The notes under the pieces were generated by a model, which was given only the letters and a program-made list of their open reading frames with translations, was not told the DNA's origin and searched no databases. Positions 1 to 13,900 of a stretch of 64,000 bases of DNA are shown here, one piece after another (the first letter of the stretch is position 1; each line of letters opens with the position of its first letter). The stretch is from Diplosphaera chodatii (lineage: Eukaryota > Chlorophyta > Trebouxiophyceae > Prasiolales > Stichococcaceae), in the NCBI GenBank assembly GCA_032358165.1, contig JAALGY010000019.1:868001-932000 (forward strand). Reading direction: 5' to 3'. A program made the position numbers and the translations under genes.

Positions 1-175
1 TGATTCGCAAGCATACAAGACCCTTGACAAAGAGTGCTTTGCAGAGTCAGCTTCGGGAACCATCAGTGTGCTGGACCAGGGTGCAACGCTGTTTTCCAGC
101 AGCAGTAAACACCCTTTTACCTCTGGTAATTGCGTTACGTGAGTCAAGTGCATAGACGAAGAAGACACGACATTC
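1..175. other. Upstream flank of the paladin gene
   Basis: Nothing coding is recognised here. It lies just before the first paladin ATG and probably holds its 5' UTR and part of its promoter. No TATA-like box or other site stands out. Confidence 0.3.
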
Positions 176-3100
176 ATGCAGCAAGCTGGCGCATCTGACC
201 GAAACGGTCCAGATGGCCAGTTCAACACAGACTTCGCGGCCATACCAGAGGACATCGTCAGCCAGAGGCGGGGCGAAGTGCTTCTGAAGCATACCATCCT
301 GAAATCAGATCACTTCCCAGGCGAGTGTCGCATCGGCTTACCGATTTGGCATATTCTGCAGCGCTGCCTGGGACTGCACTGCCTGCGACAGCTACCCCCC
401 TTTCAGCGGTGTGACATAGTCATCACTCACCGCATCGCAAGCTCACGCACACAGGATGCCAAAACAAGACGCTGACAAATCAGCTGCCAGGGGCGCCAAA
501 CTTCCGCCAGGTGCAGCTGTGGGTGCATGCTCGGCACGGAGTGTGGTGCATGCAGCTGCGGTCTAGCCTCTGAGATACTCCCCACCGAGGAACTGAGTAT
601 CGGAGGTGTGCAGGTACCCGAGCTGCCGGTGTATGGCTGCGCCATTCCCACAGTTGCAGGCCTCCGCCAGGTGCTGGACGCTCTGGGGGCTGCTGGCGGC
701 AAGCGCCGAGTGCTATGGCACAATATGCGGGAGGAGCCTGTCATCTATGTGAGAGACTGCGATAGAATCAGATGTGACGGCACTACTGCCATTGTGAAGC
801 TGTCTACTAGACGTGCTCAGCAGTGCATGTCTGCACTTGGGCATCGTGGCAAACTACGCAGGATAGCTCGACAAGGGTGTTGTGATGGTGGCCGCTGCCA
901 ATGCATGCAGATCAACGGTAGACCGTTCGTGGTGCGTGAGGCGGACAAGCCATTCCAAAACCTGGAGTACACCGGCATCGACCGAACCAGGGTGGAGGAC
1001 ATGGAGCGCCGCCTCAAGGCGGATGTGCTGCGTGAGGTGGGTCGCACTGCAGCACACAAAATTGCTGCGGTTTGGGTGTCATGGCCAGGCGCCGCTTCTG
1101 GACCACCCCTCAATGGGGCCTACAACCAGCATTCATCTCGGGCCTCCGTTGCCCATAAGCTGCCAAGCAACTGCTGTCATGTCAGTGTCAAGCATCTGGC
1201 ACTGCAACCCGAAACTTAAACTTTGAACTGCAGGCGGCAGAGTGCAACAACCAGATCCTGATTGCTGGAGAGACGGACGACTTCCAGGTGGTTGAGGAGT
1301 GGGAGACCGTCACTGAGGCCGATGTGCAGACGCCCAGTGAGGTGTACGCCGCGCTATCTGGTGCGCGTGCGTGCTCACAAACCTTGCACCTGCATCAACG
1401 CAAGACTTGTGCTGGGCAACATGTATTGCATCGACACACATGTCAGTGCCACACTTCGTAGACTGCGCATCCCGTCACTGCTGTATTGGTCTGCCTGCAG
1501 AGGATGGCTACGATGTGGACTACCTGAGGGTGCCAGTGACAGACGAGAAGGCGCCGAAAGCAGACGACTTTGCGGTGCTGATCGGCCGTGCGTGGGCGCC
1601 GCCGCAGGGCGCGGCGCTGGTGTTCAACTGCCAGATGGGGCGCGGCCGCACCACCACTGGCATGATCATCGCCTCGCTGCTGCATGTGCAGGCAATGGCA
1701 ATGCCACGCAATGGCGCAGGTGCACATGCACCAGCATGCTTGCGTGGCAACACGGCTTCTGAACATCCGGATATGCGTGGATTGGTGAAGCTCAGCAAGT
1801 GCTGGCAGTCATGGGCAGTGTGTTCCCTCATGCACGACAAGGTTCTAGCCAAGCTGCTTCGTTAGTGGCACTGCTGTTTGTTGCAGGCCCATCACACCTG
1901 CCTAGCTGGTATGCAAGCCCAGAGGACATTGTGGCACAGCAGCAGCCAACCGGGCAGCCGCCTGATCCAGACACCGAGCTGAAGGCAGGCAACTTTGGCG
2001 CCGTGCGGAGCCTCCTAAGGGTGCTGGCTTCGGGTGTCGAGAGCAAAGCCATGCTCGATGAGGTCATCGATGCCTGCAGGTATGCTTTGTGTGAACCAAG
2101 TGTTGCCACATGCGCCAGAACTGAGTACTGCTTCAAGGACACGGTCTTCACAAGCTCTGATGATGTTCCGGCTGTGTGCATGCAGTGCGATGCAAAATCT
2201 GCGGGAGGCTATTGCAGGATACCGCCAGCGTCTCATGCGTGAAGGCCACGAGGGCAAGCGCAACTCACTGCTGGAGGTGCTTATGGCTTCGACCATGGGC
2301 TGTGCTGTCATTTGCAATCAGCATTTCGCAGACGCTCTTTACTCTGCACTGACCTGCAAACAGCTGAGACCAGTCGTCTTTACGTCATGCTCTCTGTGCT
2401 GTGCAAGGTCTGCCTGGAGTATCTGGAACGCTACTTCATGCTGATAGCCTTCACCGCATACCTGTCGGGTGCCAGCTTTGAGCCGGGGGCGCCACAGCAC
2501 CGCACCTTTGGCGAGTGGCTCGATGAGCGTCCAGAGCTGCAAAGGTGGGCACTGCACAGCTTGGTTTGGTTGCTGGGTCTGCGACTGGCATGCAGCCTGG
2601 TGACGCAACCCAACGCGCTGCATGCTGCTGGTGCAGCGTCAAGGACCGCATGCTGCGCCGCAACCCGCTGGCAGCCATGGCACTGCACCACCCATCTCGC
2701 CATCTGGCCGATGCAATGCCGCCGGCAGCCCTGGGCCATCCCGAAGCCCAGCTGCAGGTCTTGTGTGGTCCATTACTGGGTTCTGTCACAACCCCAAGTA
2801 ACATGTACCTGCGCTGGCTGACACTGTGCACAGCTCAGCTGATGTTGACCTGTAGAATGTTCCATGGACAGAACGACCACCAGGCGGCGGTGCAGGCAAC
2901 AACAGACAGCATGGTCGCTGCTCGGTCTGGGGCCGTCCTTGGCGCACACACCATCCTCAAGGTGCCGTCTCTAGTCTTTTTCAGCCTGCTCATGCCTTCA
3001 CGGCTATCGGTGTTGCGATGCTATGAAAAGGGCAATTCCGCCGCATGTAAGCATGTCACAAAGGCTGACGTCTGATTGTGTGATGTACTTCACGTTTTCA

Positions 3101-6100
3101 TACCTTACCGGCTTTGCAATAACAGGAGGACCACTTCCCGGGGTGCCAGTCGGACCATGTGCCGGTGCTGCAGCCGGGGGCGCCCAACCTGAGGGCAGTG
3201 CCGGGCACCACTGTATATGGTGTGGGGCTGCCCACCCTAGCCGGCATCCGTGCGACGCTTGCGCATGTTGGCGCCGCCCCTGGCACGACAGCCACCAGCG
3301 GCCAAGAGGTACGCTGCTGGGAAGACATGGCATGGCGGTGGCAGTCATACATGTCATTCGACGACAGCAGAGATAGCATAGGTTCATGCCACCCTGTCTT
3401 CGTCGGATGAGTAGGTTAGCGCTTGGTCATGCTCTCAGGTCACGGCGGTGTGGCACAACATGCGGGAGGAGGTGTGCATCTACATCAACGGCCGGCCATA
3501 TGTGCTACGCGAGGAGGAGCGGCCCTTCAAGAACATGCAGGTTTGGTTCTGCACACAGCCTGTTGGATGTGCAACCTACCATGCAGCAATCATTGCCAAT
3601 CGGCATGCAGCGTGTTCTAAGTGCCGCTCTGATGCATGGTGTTGCAGTGCAGGTGCTGCATCACACGGCTGCAAGCTGCTCACCTCCCTGCTGTATGTCG
3701 GGCAGGAGTACACGGGCATCGACTGGGCGCGGCTGCAGAAGATGGAGGCACGGCTGCGGAACGACATCCTGCGGGAGGCGGGCGCGATGGGCGGCCGGCT
3801 GCTAGTGGCACGTGAGCTGACGCACGGCGGCCGCGCCCTGCCCGGTGGCGACATGGAGGACGACTTCGAAACCATTGCAGGTGCTGTCAACACTCTCGAA
3901 TCACCTGCTTGTGATCACTGCAACAAGTGTGCATTGCAAATACAGGAAACAAATGTCTAAGCTAGTTGATGACCTTTGATTGTGTATGAGTTTGAGGACC
4001 GTCAGGTGTGTCTATCTGCACAGTGCTGTTCAGCCTTGCTGTGCTGCAAGCCAAACACGACAGATAGCCCTCATGTCGTCTTCGGCGCGTCTGCAGGCCC
4101 GAATGCGGTCCAAACACCGCAGGAAGTCTACGAGCAGCTGTCAGCAGAAGGCTACCGAGTCAAGTACTATCGTGTGCCTCTCACTGACGGTGCAACGCCG
4201 AAGGTACAATCTGGATGCCGGCATTCACTGCAATACAGCTGCACTGGCCATCCTGTGATGCAGAATCAAGCTTACACCATACACAGTATAGACTTCTGGC
4301 AGTCTGCAAAGTACTGAACATGGCTCTCTGCAACGATGCAGGAGCGTGACTTTGATGAGTTTGCCCGCCACATCCGGGCAGCGGCGCCCACCGACCCGCT
4401 CATCTTCAACTGCCAGCTCGGCGGTGGCCGCACCACCACAGGCACCATCATCGGCTGCTTGGTTCGCAGCTTTGCAGCGGACGCTGACACGGCGGTGCAG
4501 AGTGGACATGGCGCAGGAGCGCCCAACGGCAGTGGGCAGCCAGAAGGAGGTGTCCAGTCTTTGCAGACAGCATCTGCATGGGTGTGTAGCTAGCGTTGAC
4601 CTTGCACAGGCGCATCGCGCGCACAACTAAAGGCGCCGACTACTGCAGTCGCACTGGTGTGATACTGGGTGCAGGCGTGCATGAGCCCAAAGAGACAAGC
4701 TTCGCTGCGCGTCACGAAAGCCTAAGCGAGAGCCTGGGCTCGCCCCTGTCGCGGCTGCAGCTCGGCACCATCACACCCTCCGCAAGCGGCGCCCTTGAAG
4801 ACGACGATGAGGCTGCGCTCGAGAGGATGGCGTCGCCTCGCTCGGTCATGTCAGATGAGGTGCATGCTGGCAATGGTCGTGTCATCTTGAAAGTTTGCCA
4901 CCATTTCTGCCACCAGACACTGATGACACCAGCGCCTGGCTAGGGTTTGTCACGCAAGCTTGTCATTGTGACTGTCGCGCACTTGCCGAGGGCTGTCGAG
5001 CCTGATGCACTGCACCTGCAGGTCCAGGGCGCATCGCCGCCTGCATCAGATGACGAGGAGGACCCGGCAGTGGGCGGCTCTGGCGGCGACACATCGGACA
5101 CGGCGTCTGCAGCGCCACACATGCTGCGCTCCGAGCACACGCAGCGCTGGGCCCTTGCGCAGCAGCCCCCAAACATGGCACGCTCCCACATCCAATGCAA
5201 TGACATAGCACCGCCAAAAGCTGTCGATCGACCATGCGATCAGACTCGGCAGGTTTTGGAGTTCTCGAAGTATGTATCCGTACACAGTGGTCGTCTCAGG
5301 TCAAGCTGTGCTGACCAATGCAGGGCAACGAGCTGGAAGTGGCAGCTCTGAAGGAGGGCGAGTATGTTGCAGTGCGCCGCTTTGTGCGCCTCCTTGAGCG
5401 TGGCGGCGATGCCAAGGTGTGACTTGTTGCATGCTGCTAAGCGTAGCACAGCACACTGAGTTGGCTAGGGCGCGAGCTCGTGGATCGCCAGTGAAACAGC
5501 TTATGGAAGGCTCTATGTTCCTCTAAACGCTCCCATCAAGGCGTCTGGTACTCAATGCTGCTTGAGGGTGCATCCAATACAGGCGGCCCTGGACGAACTG
5601 ATCGACAGGGCCGGGGCACTTGTGAACCTGCGCACAGCCATCAGCCGCTACCGGAAGCCCCGCCGCCGTTTCCGCTTCTTCAGGTCAGGCAATGAGACAA
5701 CGCAATGAAACATAGCGCGTGTGAAACGATACAATTCTGTTAGCATGTTCGAAGCCAGGACTGGAGGAGGGTCTGAGCCCAGCTGCCCCTGTGTTGCCTG
5801 GTGTGAGAGGCCTGTGGGGCCAAGGCATACCAGCCTTGGTTAGAGGGACGAGCAGAAGCCAGGCAACACAGGGCAGCTGGGCTCAGACCAGCAAGCAGTG
5901 CAGACTCCGACACGGCGCACATCAACAAGCCAAATGCGTCTTCCAACAGGCCGGAGATCCAGGCCCGGCACACGGCCTTCAAGAGGGGCAGCGCCTACCT
6001 GGAGCGCTACTGCCTGCTCATCGCCTTCACAGCGTACCTGGAGGACAGCCGGCGGCGGCGGCTGACCACGACCTTCGAGGACTGGATGGAGGCGCGCCCG

Positions 6101-9100
6101 GACCTGTGCCAGGCCCGCAACAGCATCCTGAACAATCCAGCAGGTCAGTGCCATCCGTGGACCAGGCAGTCTGTCTGTGCAGAGTGTCATGTTGCGGTGG
6201 AGTTCGCCACAATATATGCCACCAGGCAATAGTGGGGCGTATTTGGGGTGTCCTGCCATGCAGGTGCACTTGCGCCAGTGCCAGCATACCGTGCACCAGC
6301 CAACATGCGGCGAGTCGACAGCCTTCAGGTAATATTAATTGACTGATAATGCCTTTTTGCCACATGATACGTTTTGCATCCTACAATTGCAACCATCTCA
6401 ACCCCATAGCCTGCAGTGTCATGTGCCTTTCACATTGGAGGCTGGCCATCTGAGATGTATTCGTTGTATTATGCAGGTGCTCAGCACGGAGCAGCGGAAG
6501 GTGCTCGAGAAGCGTGGCGGAGCTGTGCTGTCTCGCCGCAGCATCCTGAAGACCGCCACGCCGCGGCCCACCGAGATTGAGGCCAATGCACTGCGGCTGC
6601 CAGGCATCGCAGACAGCAGGTACTATTTGCATGTTGACCACGGTCGTATGGACAGCATCTTGAATCAGCAGTGCTGTGCTGCATTCAAACCCAGCGACGG
6701 CCGATGCAAACTGAGGTCACAGCAGAACAGATGCCTTGCAGCTGCTGCATCACTTCTCAGGTCTGTCACAGGAAGGTCAAGGGGCGGGATATGTACACGC
6801 TGGGCGAGGCGACGGTGGCCGGCTGGCGGCGGTATGTTCTGACAACCTGCCAATGCATGACGCAGGCAGCCAAGTCTAACACACTTTGTGTGGGTCGAGG
6901 CTCTTTGGCACCTGACCGTGCAAGCACATTTGCAAGCTGACAGTTCTGATTAATTGTATCAAGGCACATGTTCATCAGCTTACATGTCGACGTCGCTGCA
7001 TCCAGGCTGTTGGCGCAGCTGGGGGCTGGTCCAGGAGGCCCGGTGCAAGCGGTGGTCACTGACGTGCGTGAGGAGATGGTGGCCTACATCGCCGGTCGGC
7101 CCTACCTTCGCCGTGAACTGGAGATGCCTGCCGCAGCCTTTCACCATGCAGGTGCAGTGTTATGCCATTGTCAGATGGCGCCAAATGGTCTATCGTTGCG
7201 ATGCAGCACCAAACCTGCGGATGCTCCATGCTCGAGGGCTACGACTGATGAACCACGTAAAAAATTGCCACCAATTTAAGTCTGTCATCATGTTCTGGTC
7301 CTCCTCAATGCTGCAGGCATCCGTGCAGCACAGCTGGAGCGGCTGGAAGCAGCACTCGCCGCAGACCTGGCATCCGAGGCAGACGCCTGGGGCGGCCGGC
7401 TGCTGCTGCACGCGGAGCCCTGGGCCTACCTGCCAGCCAACAGCTCAGGTGGAAGGACCAGCTCACTTTTGCAAGCACAGGCTTTCAATCACAGAACTCT
7501 GTGCTCCTACAACGAGGTGGTCTCAACAGCACTCATCGTACGTCATGCAGAGCCCAAGTGCTGCAGTACATGGGGTGCAGGCCAAGGGCAGCCCGCATCC
7601 AGTGCGGCTCAGCGGGGTGACAGATTTGCCTCCACAGCAGCAGCAGCGCTGACTGCACAGCATTCGCACCAGCAGCACCTCGCGGCACAGGAGCCGGGCA
7701 GCCGGCCAGTGCAGTCGTCGAGGCAGCAGCCGGGGCAGCCGCCTCTGGAGCAGCCGCAGCAGGCGGCGCAGCCGCACACCTGGCACAGCGGGCAGGCCAA
7801 GCGCCGATGGCAGCTGGCTTCGGCGGACGCCATCACCCACAACACCCAGGTGCGTCACGGCTTCAAACGCCATGCATCTTGCGCATTGAATCTCCCGACC
7901 AGGCTCGTGGTCTTCCTCAAGGGAAGCTGCACACTTTTTGGACAACGTCTGTTCATAGTGCGCTGGTGAGCATCAGCTTCCATTGGATCCTCACGTTCTC
8001 TGCTCGCTGACGACGTCGGGCTTGCTGCAAAATGGCCTTGATCACAGTGCACACATGCATTTGGGTTTTAGGGTTTAGGGTTTTGATGCAGGAGCACGAG
8101 GCGCACGAGGAGGCGGACCTGATGGCCTTCTGGCAGGCGGCGGCGGGCGGCGGCGGCGACGTCGACTCCGGCGTCGCCACCCCAAAGCAGGTGTCCATGC
8201 TCCATGAAGCTGACGGTGCTGAGTGATCAACAGCATGTGTTTCACGACGGACTGTATCATCTGGCTTGCCGTTGGGCCTGAGGCATCCTCCAGGCAGCAT
8301 CATGAGTGCAGGTGCTGCTGGCCATTCTGCACATGAAGATGTTTGCATGAGCAGCTGGCCATGGAGGGCCGGAAGCAACACGTCACCCTGTAGCGTGTAC
8401 AACATTGTGAAATTTTTATATGTGCTTTGATTAGTCTCCGCGCTGCTAGAGGTTTTCTCGGCTGGCATTGATCGCTGTAATGCATACCCACGTTGATGGA
8501 TAGGTGCGCTGCTTTCAGGTGTTTGAGAAACTGGCAACAGAGGGGTACCAGATCACAGCGGCACGGGTGCCGCTGTCGCGGGAGCGCATGCCGGAGGCTG
8601 CCGACCTCGACACCCTGCACCTGCTGCACTCCCCACCGCCAGCAGGTGCCTGTCTCATCAGCACCACACGCCAGGTCCACCTGCGAAATCCATACATTCA
8701 TGGACCTGGATGCCCGTGCCCAAGCGTGCACTTGCTGCAGTGTGGCACCGTCTAAGAGGCTAATCACGGGGTACACTACCAAATGCTGCTAAAATTGTCA
8801 TGTGCGTATGTTCTGGTCCTGCAGGACAGCGCATCGTGCACCTGGTGGTGTCGCGCACAGCGACCGGCAGCAGCGTCCGCTTCGTGGCCGCCTTTGCCGC
8901 AGGGTATCAGAAGTGGTGCGCCTGGGGCAACAAGGCTGCTCCTGCATCAAGCAACCATGCACGGGAGTGCCATGGCGTCTGCAAAGTACGTAAGCGCGGC
9001 TGCTGCAAGGCTGCGACCTGCTGCGCATGCAGGGCTCGGGAGGCGCCGGCTGCGGATGCGGCCCGGGCGCACAGCGCCGAGCTGCCGCCGTCCGATGCGG

Positions 9101-10106
9101 TGTACGGGCCGCCGCCGCTGTCTGCTGCAGATGCCCGCGCCTTTGCAGCCCACAGGTGCCTTGGCCCCTGGCCTCTGTTGCAGCCCTTGGGACCCCCCGA
9201 GCGGCATTACCCAGGGCGTCAGCATGCTGCCTGGGCCTGCGGCTTTGTTCCAAGACTTAAGGATCGGCATCGGGTCCTCATGGCTGCGCAGGTCGGCGGG
9301 TGTCATGGGAGAGTACCGCACCATCATGAACCTGTGCCGCGTGCTGCCGGACGGCCTGGATTGCAAGACCGCAGTCGACGAGGCCATCGACTGCTGCAAT
9401 GACATCGGTGCGTTGCAGTACGCTTGTGTTGTGCGATGGGCTCTCATTGCAACAGCGCAATGAACTGCTGCGCCTCTTTCACCTGCACAGGGGGGTCCAA
9501 AGAGATACAGCAACCATCTGCAGTGTGACGACTTTGACGTCGATCGAGCTGTTGTCACGGCGTTGCCATGCAGGCAACCTGCGTGACGACATCCTGAAGT
9601 GCAAGGAGGCTGCAGAGGCGGGACCCCCGGCATCCTTTGTCGATGCTGAGGTATACCCTGCACATCTACGAAGCCCTGGCTGCATCCTGTTCTCGCTTCT
9701 TGCGCCTCTCTGACGGCATTGCCCAGCGCTGCTGCCTGCTGTGCAGGTGCTAGCCCCAGCGGAGGTGGCAGCCGGGCAGCTGGGGCGGCACTACCTGCAG
9801 CGCTACTTCCTCCTCATCGCCTTCCGCTGCTACCTGGCCGCCAACCCCGTGCAGGTGCGTGCCAACTGTCATCAGCTCGAACGCTGCTACACATGGGCAA
9901 CGAATGATGATGTTAAAGACGATAGATTGTCCTGAACCTGCTGTCTAGCGACTGCATGTACCTCAGACGACTTCCAGCAGAAAGCCAGCACAGATAAGTT
10001 TTCCTGCATGCAGGGGCCGGATGTGCCAACATTCGCACAGTGGTTTGCGGACCGCGCAGAGCTGCGTTTCCTATTGTCTGGCTTGTCGTTGGAGACTGCC
10101 CTGTAA
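176..10106 (+). CDS. PALD1-like: Paladin-like triple-repeat phosphatase-domain protein, many exons
   Basis: Paladins are cytosolic proteins built from repeated PTP-like modules; the vertebrate member has been linked to phosphoinositide dephosphorylation. The start at 176 opens a frame that runs into the family motif ILKSDHFPG. Each repeat then shows the expected order: DHFPG, VLWHNMREE or VWHNMREE followed by INGRP(F/Y)V, EYTGID, and the loop FNCQMGRGRTTTG (near 1625-1665) or FNCQLGGGRTTTG (near 4405-4445). Both loops keep Cys-x5-Arg. The third repeat (about 7000-10106) has DVREEMVAYIAGRPY but VVSRTATGSSVRF where the loop should be, so it lacks the catalytic Cys. Helical YLERY(F/C)(M/L)LIAF exons follow each module, as in plant homologues. 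The frame closes in a family-like tail (FAQWFADRAELRF) with TAA at 10104-10106. There are over twenty short exons. The first intron appears to start with GC rather than GT (position 321). Family certain; exon edges approximate. Confidence 0.85.
5771..5888. repeat. Inverted repeat (long hairpin) inside a paladin intron
   Basis: Positions 5771-5801 and 5859-5888 are reverse complements over about 30 bases, with one extra C in the left arm. The 57-base loop contains a second small hairpin at 5819-5838 (CCAAGGC paired with GCCTTGG). The element lies in the intron between the exon ending near 5683 and the one starting near 5950, so it would be transcribed within the paladin pre-mRNA. Confidence 0.85.
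8060..8084 (+). repeat. Interstitial telomere-like repeat
   Basis: The bases read TTTGGG, TTTTAGGG, TTTAGGG, TTTT: about three units of the plant and green-algal telomere repeat (TTTAGGG), one stretched by a T. It sits in a paladin intron. Single units also occur at about 31524-31533 (other strand) and 43558-43568. Confidence 0.7.
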
Positions 10107-10331
10107 ACCTGTGCGGGGTCTGACATGCATCGGAAAAGTTGGCAGGTTTGGAGACCTTGCTTGGTCGATGTGTTTATTCAGGACGTGTTGCCCTTCGTTT
10201 GCACAGCTCAGGGTGCTAAGGCACTGCATTCTTTTCACCTACGGTATGGTGGGTCACGGTACCTACCCTGGCTGCGCATGACCCCTTTCGATGCCCAAGA
10301 ATGTAGACAGCCCGGCTGCACCGGGCGTCGA

Positions 10332-10518
10332 CTAGTGACCCCAAAATTTCTTGCAGACATCCTCAAAATTATACATACGGCAGCGCAGCTTCTTGCTCTC
10401 CGCCCATGCCTCGTCAAGCACCTGCTGCGAGGACTTGGACGGCAGCCCCACTGACGCTGCGGGCGGCGGCTCCGTGCCTTGCAGCCACAGCACAGCCAGG
10501 CGGGTGGTGCTGACCTCC
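10332..10518 (-). CDS. Candidate terminal exon of an unidentified small gene
   Basis: On the minus strand a good 3' splice site (TATTGCAG) at about 10519 is followed by 61 open codons ending in TAG at 10332. The product begins EVSTTRLAVLWLQG and ends NFEDVCKKFWGH. Its composition (charged, aromatic, not alanine-rich) looks like a real protein rather than an intergenic frame. I do not recognise the family. A further open stretch on the same strand near 10700-10850 could be an upstream exon, but no convincing join or start was found. It lies between the 3' ends of two convergent genes. Confidence 0.3.
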
Positions 10519-10948
10519 CTGCAATATGCAGTCATGACGGCGGAGAGTAAGGCATGACAAGCTGGAATGTCGTTTTGGTTGCACATGCATGACGGGTGTA
10601 CCGCTGCACTCCCGTGTACCAGCTTCAAGCTCTGCAGTAGGAAGCAGGCTGCTCAGTGGGAGATAGCTTCAGGGCTGCGCTGGTTGCAGCATCATGCACC
10701 GCCTACGCAGGCATCATCACTCTCTGAAGTTTTGCAAGCTCAGACGCAGTATTCAACCAGTGGACCCTGTAATGTTGCACCAGGCTACTGTCACCCTCCG
10801 CGCTGATTCCACATTTGCAGAGCAGACCCGTTATGGTACGACCGAACTGATGCAGTCTGACAGCTCAATGCCGCATTTCGACTGTTTACCACTGTGCTGA
10901 CACCACATGTGAACAGCTGGACGACAGGCTGCTATGACAGCCTGCGTT

Positions 10949-13900
10949 TCAGCCCTGATCCTCGCCGCTGGCGCTGTCCTCCGGCCCAGAGTCAATCTCT
11001 GGCAGACTGCCTTCGCTGTCGCTGCTGTACTGCTTCACTTCGGCAGCGAGTGCCACTGCAGGCACGGCTGTGGAGGCAGCAGCAACCATCTGTTTCGACG
11101 GCTCAATTATGGACGCCTCCGGGCTGCTATCAAGTACAGCCGGCTGCATGGCTGTGTGCACAGGGGCGGGCACATCTGCATTTACTGCACCAATGCCACC
11201 ATTTGTGAAATGCTGAGGCAGCTGCTGCGCTGGTTGGCCTGCGGAGCCTGCTGTGATGCTGGGCGGCACTTGCAGCACGACGGGCTGTGTAGCCGAGGGG
11301 GACACTGCTTGCAATGCTTGCTCCAGATGTGCTGCCTCTGCCATCTGGACATCGGCTGCCGGCGGTCCTGCTGCACTTGCGCCTGCAGCATCTGGGAGCC
11401 GCTGAGCTGCCGCAACAGCATGCACAGGAGCTGCATGCTCGCTGCTCGAGGGTGCCGCTGTGGAGGGCTGCGCCGCTGGTCCAGGTGCAAGGGCATCTGG
11501 CTTACTCCAGGCAGCGGGTGCATATGCATTCACCGAGGCGGTCGCTGCTGCCAGCTCTGCAGCAGGCCGTGATGGGAACAGCGTGGGCGCCCGTGGGTGC
11601 AACAGCGCCTCGCAGCTAGCAAGGGCCTGAAAACACGGACAGCACTCGTTTGCTGACATACGCAGGTGTCTGGCATACCGAGTGTGCATGTGCTGGCATC
11701 AGATGCACATGCTGGAGACATGCCAAACACTGCGCATACAACACCTGTGAGCTGAAGTGTGACAGCGCCTGGTCTGGGTGCGGTATATGCTGCTGAAAGA
11801 GCAAAAGCGCCTGCGAGCATGGCGTTGCACATTGACGTTCAAGTCACAATGGCGCCAGAGCTCTTTGTTCAACCCTCAAGCCTACAGACGAGACAAGAGA
11901 CCTTTGTCAGCTGTGTCCATGCATCAACACACTGTGCCAGCATGCTGAAGACCATTCCAGAGCCACTGGCACCTCTGGCAGGTGTGCTGGGCGGCATGCA
12001 GAGGGCGCCAGCACGGAGGCCAGCAGCGCACGCAAGGCCGCCAGCTGCAGGGTGGCCAGCCGACCCGCGTCGCCGCTCGCCGCCCGGCTGGCAGCCGTCG
12101 CAGCCGCCGCCGCCCGCCGCGCGCTGTGCGCCGCCAACGCGTCCAGCTGTGGAAGGACACATGCTGTTCAGCCCAGGGATGCAGCCTCGTCGCATGGCAG
12201 CACAGGTACCACGTCTAGGCAGTAGCTTTGGATATGGACCACTGGGCCAATACTGCAGGCTGTGCACACGCCGGGGAATCCTATGTAAACGCACCTGCGC
12301 ACGCTGCTGAAGCGGCAGTGCTGCGCCGCCGACGTGGAGCAGCGCCTCCAGCAGCGCAGCAGCAGCCGCAGCCACCGCCACAGCCCGCTGCTGCGCAGCC
12401 GAGCCAGTGAGCGCGGCACCAGCAGCCTCGACCCGCAACGCATCCTCGAAGGCTGTCAGGCTCCCCGCAGCCTGATGCAGAGGGCAGGAGGTCGGTCATA
12501 GCTAAACGATGATCTTGATGACGCTGCAGTACCGATGGAATCGGAACTGTGATGAAAGTCATGTGCAGTGCATCTACTGAAGAATGGATTCCACACGAAG
12601 TCCCACCTTGTTGCCATGACCGCGCCGCTTCTTGGCAGGGCGGCTGTCCGCACCCACGCCATCGGCCGCCTGCACTGCTGTGGACCTGGCCGAGCTGCCC
12701 AGCAGCTCATGCCGCAGCGGCTCCAAGGCAGCCGGCACCTGAGGCAAGGCGCTGAGAAGCACGTCAGAATTGCAGCAGTTTGAGCGGGCCACCGTTGTTG
12801 TAGGGTGGAGGACGGTGTGCATGCACAGCTCAAGACGGTTGAGACCAGTCAGCTGTCCTCACCAGAAGCCGGGCTGCCCCAAGGCCTGCGAATACCACGA
12901 ACTGTGCCAGCGTCTCAAAGATCGCCAGCCGCACCTACGACACAAACTGTCGCTGGTCACGTTGACGGGACACTCGAGCACGAGCGCCGGCGGCGTCAAC
13001 TGCCCTGGCAGACGCATATGTACAATGGTACACGCGGGCTGCCCCTCACCGTCCAGGGCGTCAGGTCAGGGGAGCCGGCGGCCAGCCGGCGCAGCTGGCC
13101 CGCCAGCAGCCGCGCGGCGGGGGCATGCAGCGGCACGGCGCCGCCGCCCGCGGCCCGCAGCGCGCCGCCCAGCAGCCGCAGCGCCGCCACGTGCAGGCCC
13201 GGCAGAGCCGTGCACAGCACCAGGTGCAGGCTCCCTGACGGCGGCCGCTGCCCTGAGGCCGTCACCCAAAGTTGAGCACCAGCATTACCGTTGCACGTCT
13301 ACTGTGAAGAACATCAGGCATCCTGTGAGGTCCTGAGTGCTGGGCCTTGCGCCAGCACCGGGCGGCGGATTTGGGCTTCTGCAGAACGTCTGTTGTGATT
13401 GCTGAGAAGCATGTAAAGCAATCGTACCTGTAGAAGCATCACCAAGGTCCAAAGTACGCATTGCAAGCCCCAGGATGCCGGCTGCGGGCACTGCCACCGG
13501 TGAGGGAAAGGGTTCCGTCACGAAGTGCTCCAGGGCATCCAGCAGTGCCCCGAGAACCTCGAGCTGCGCTTGCATGCTGCGACCTGCAGCGCCGGCCGAT
13601 GTCAAGGCAACTGGCAGCCCAGCCAGCGGCTGCGCTGATGGGTCCACTGTCGTCCTGCAGGCAACAGTGACAGAGCTCTGTCGTTGTGTTCATGCCTGAC
13701 GCCGCATCAATGCTGCCAAGCTGTGCAGGCGCCCTGCACCAAGGTCAAATGGTAGATACTCAGCAGTATTGAGTCATCTTCAGACATGCCTGCAGCTGGC
13801 CAGGGTTGCACCATCCTCGATGCCCTGGCCCACGACGCCCAGCAATGCGTGCACTGAGGCCAGCACCTCCTGTGCCGCTGCCGCCCAGGCGCCCGCCTCG

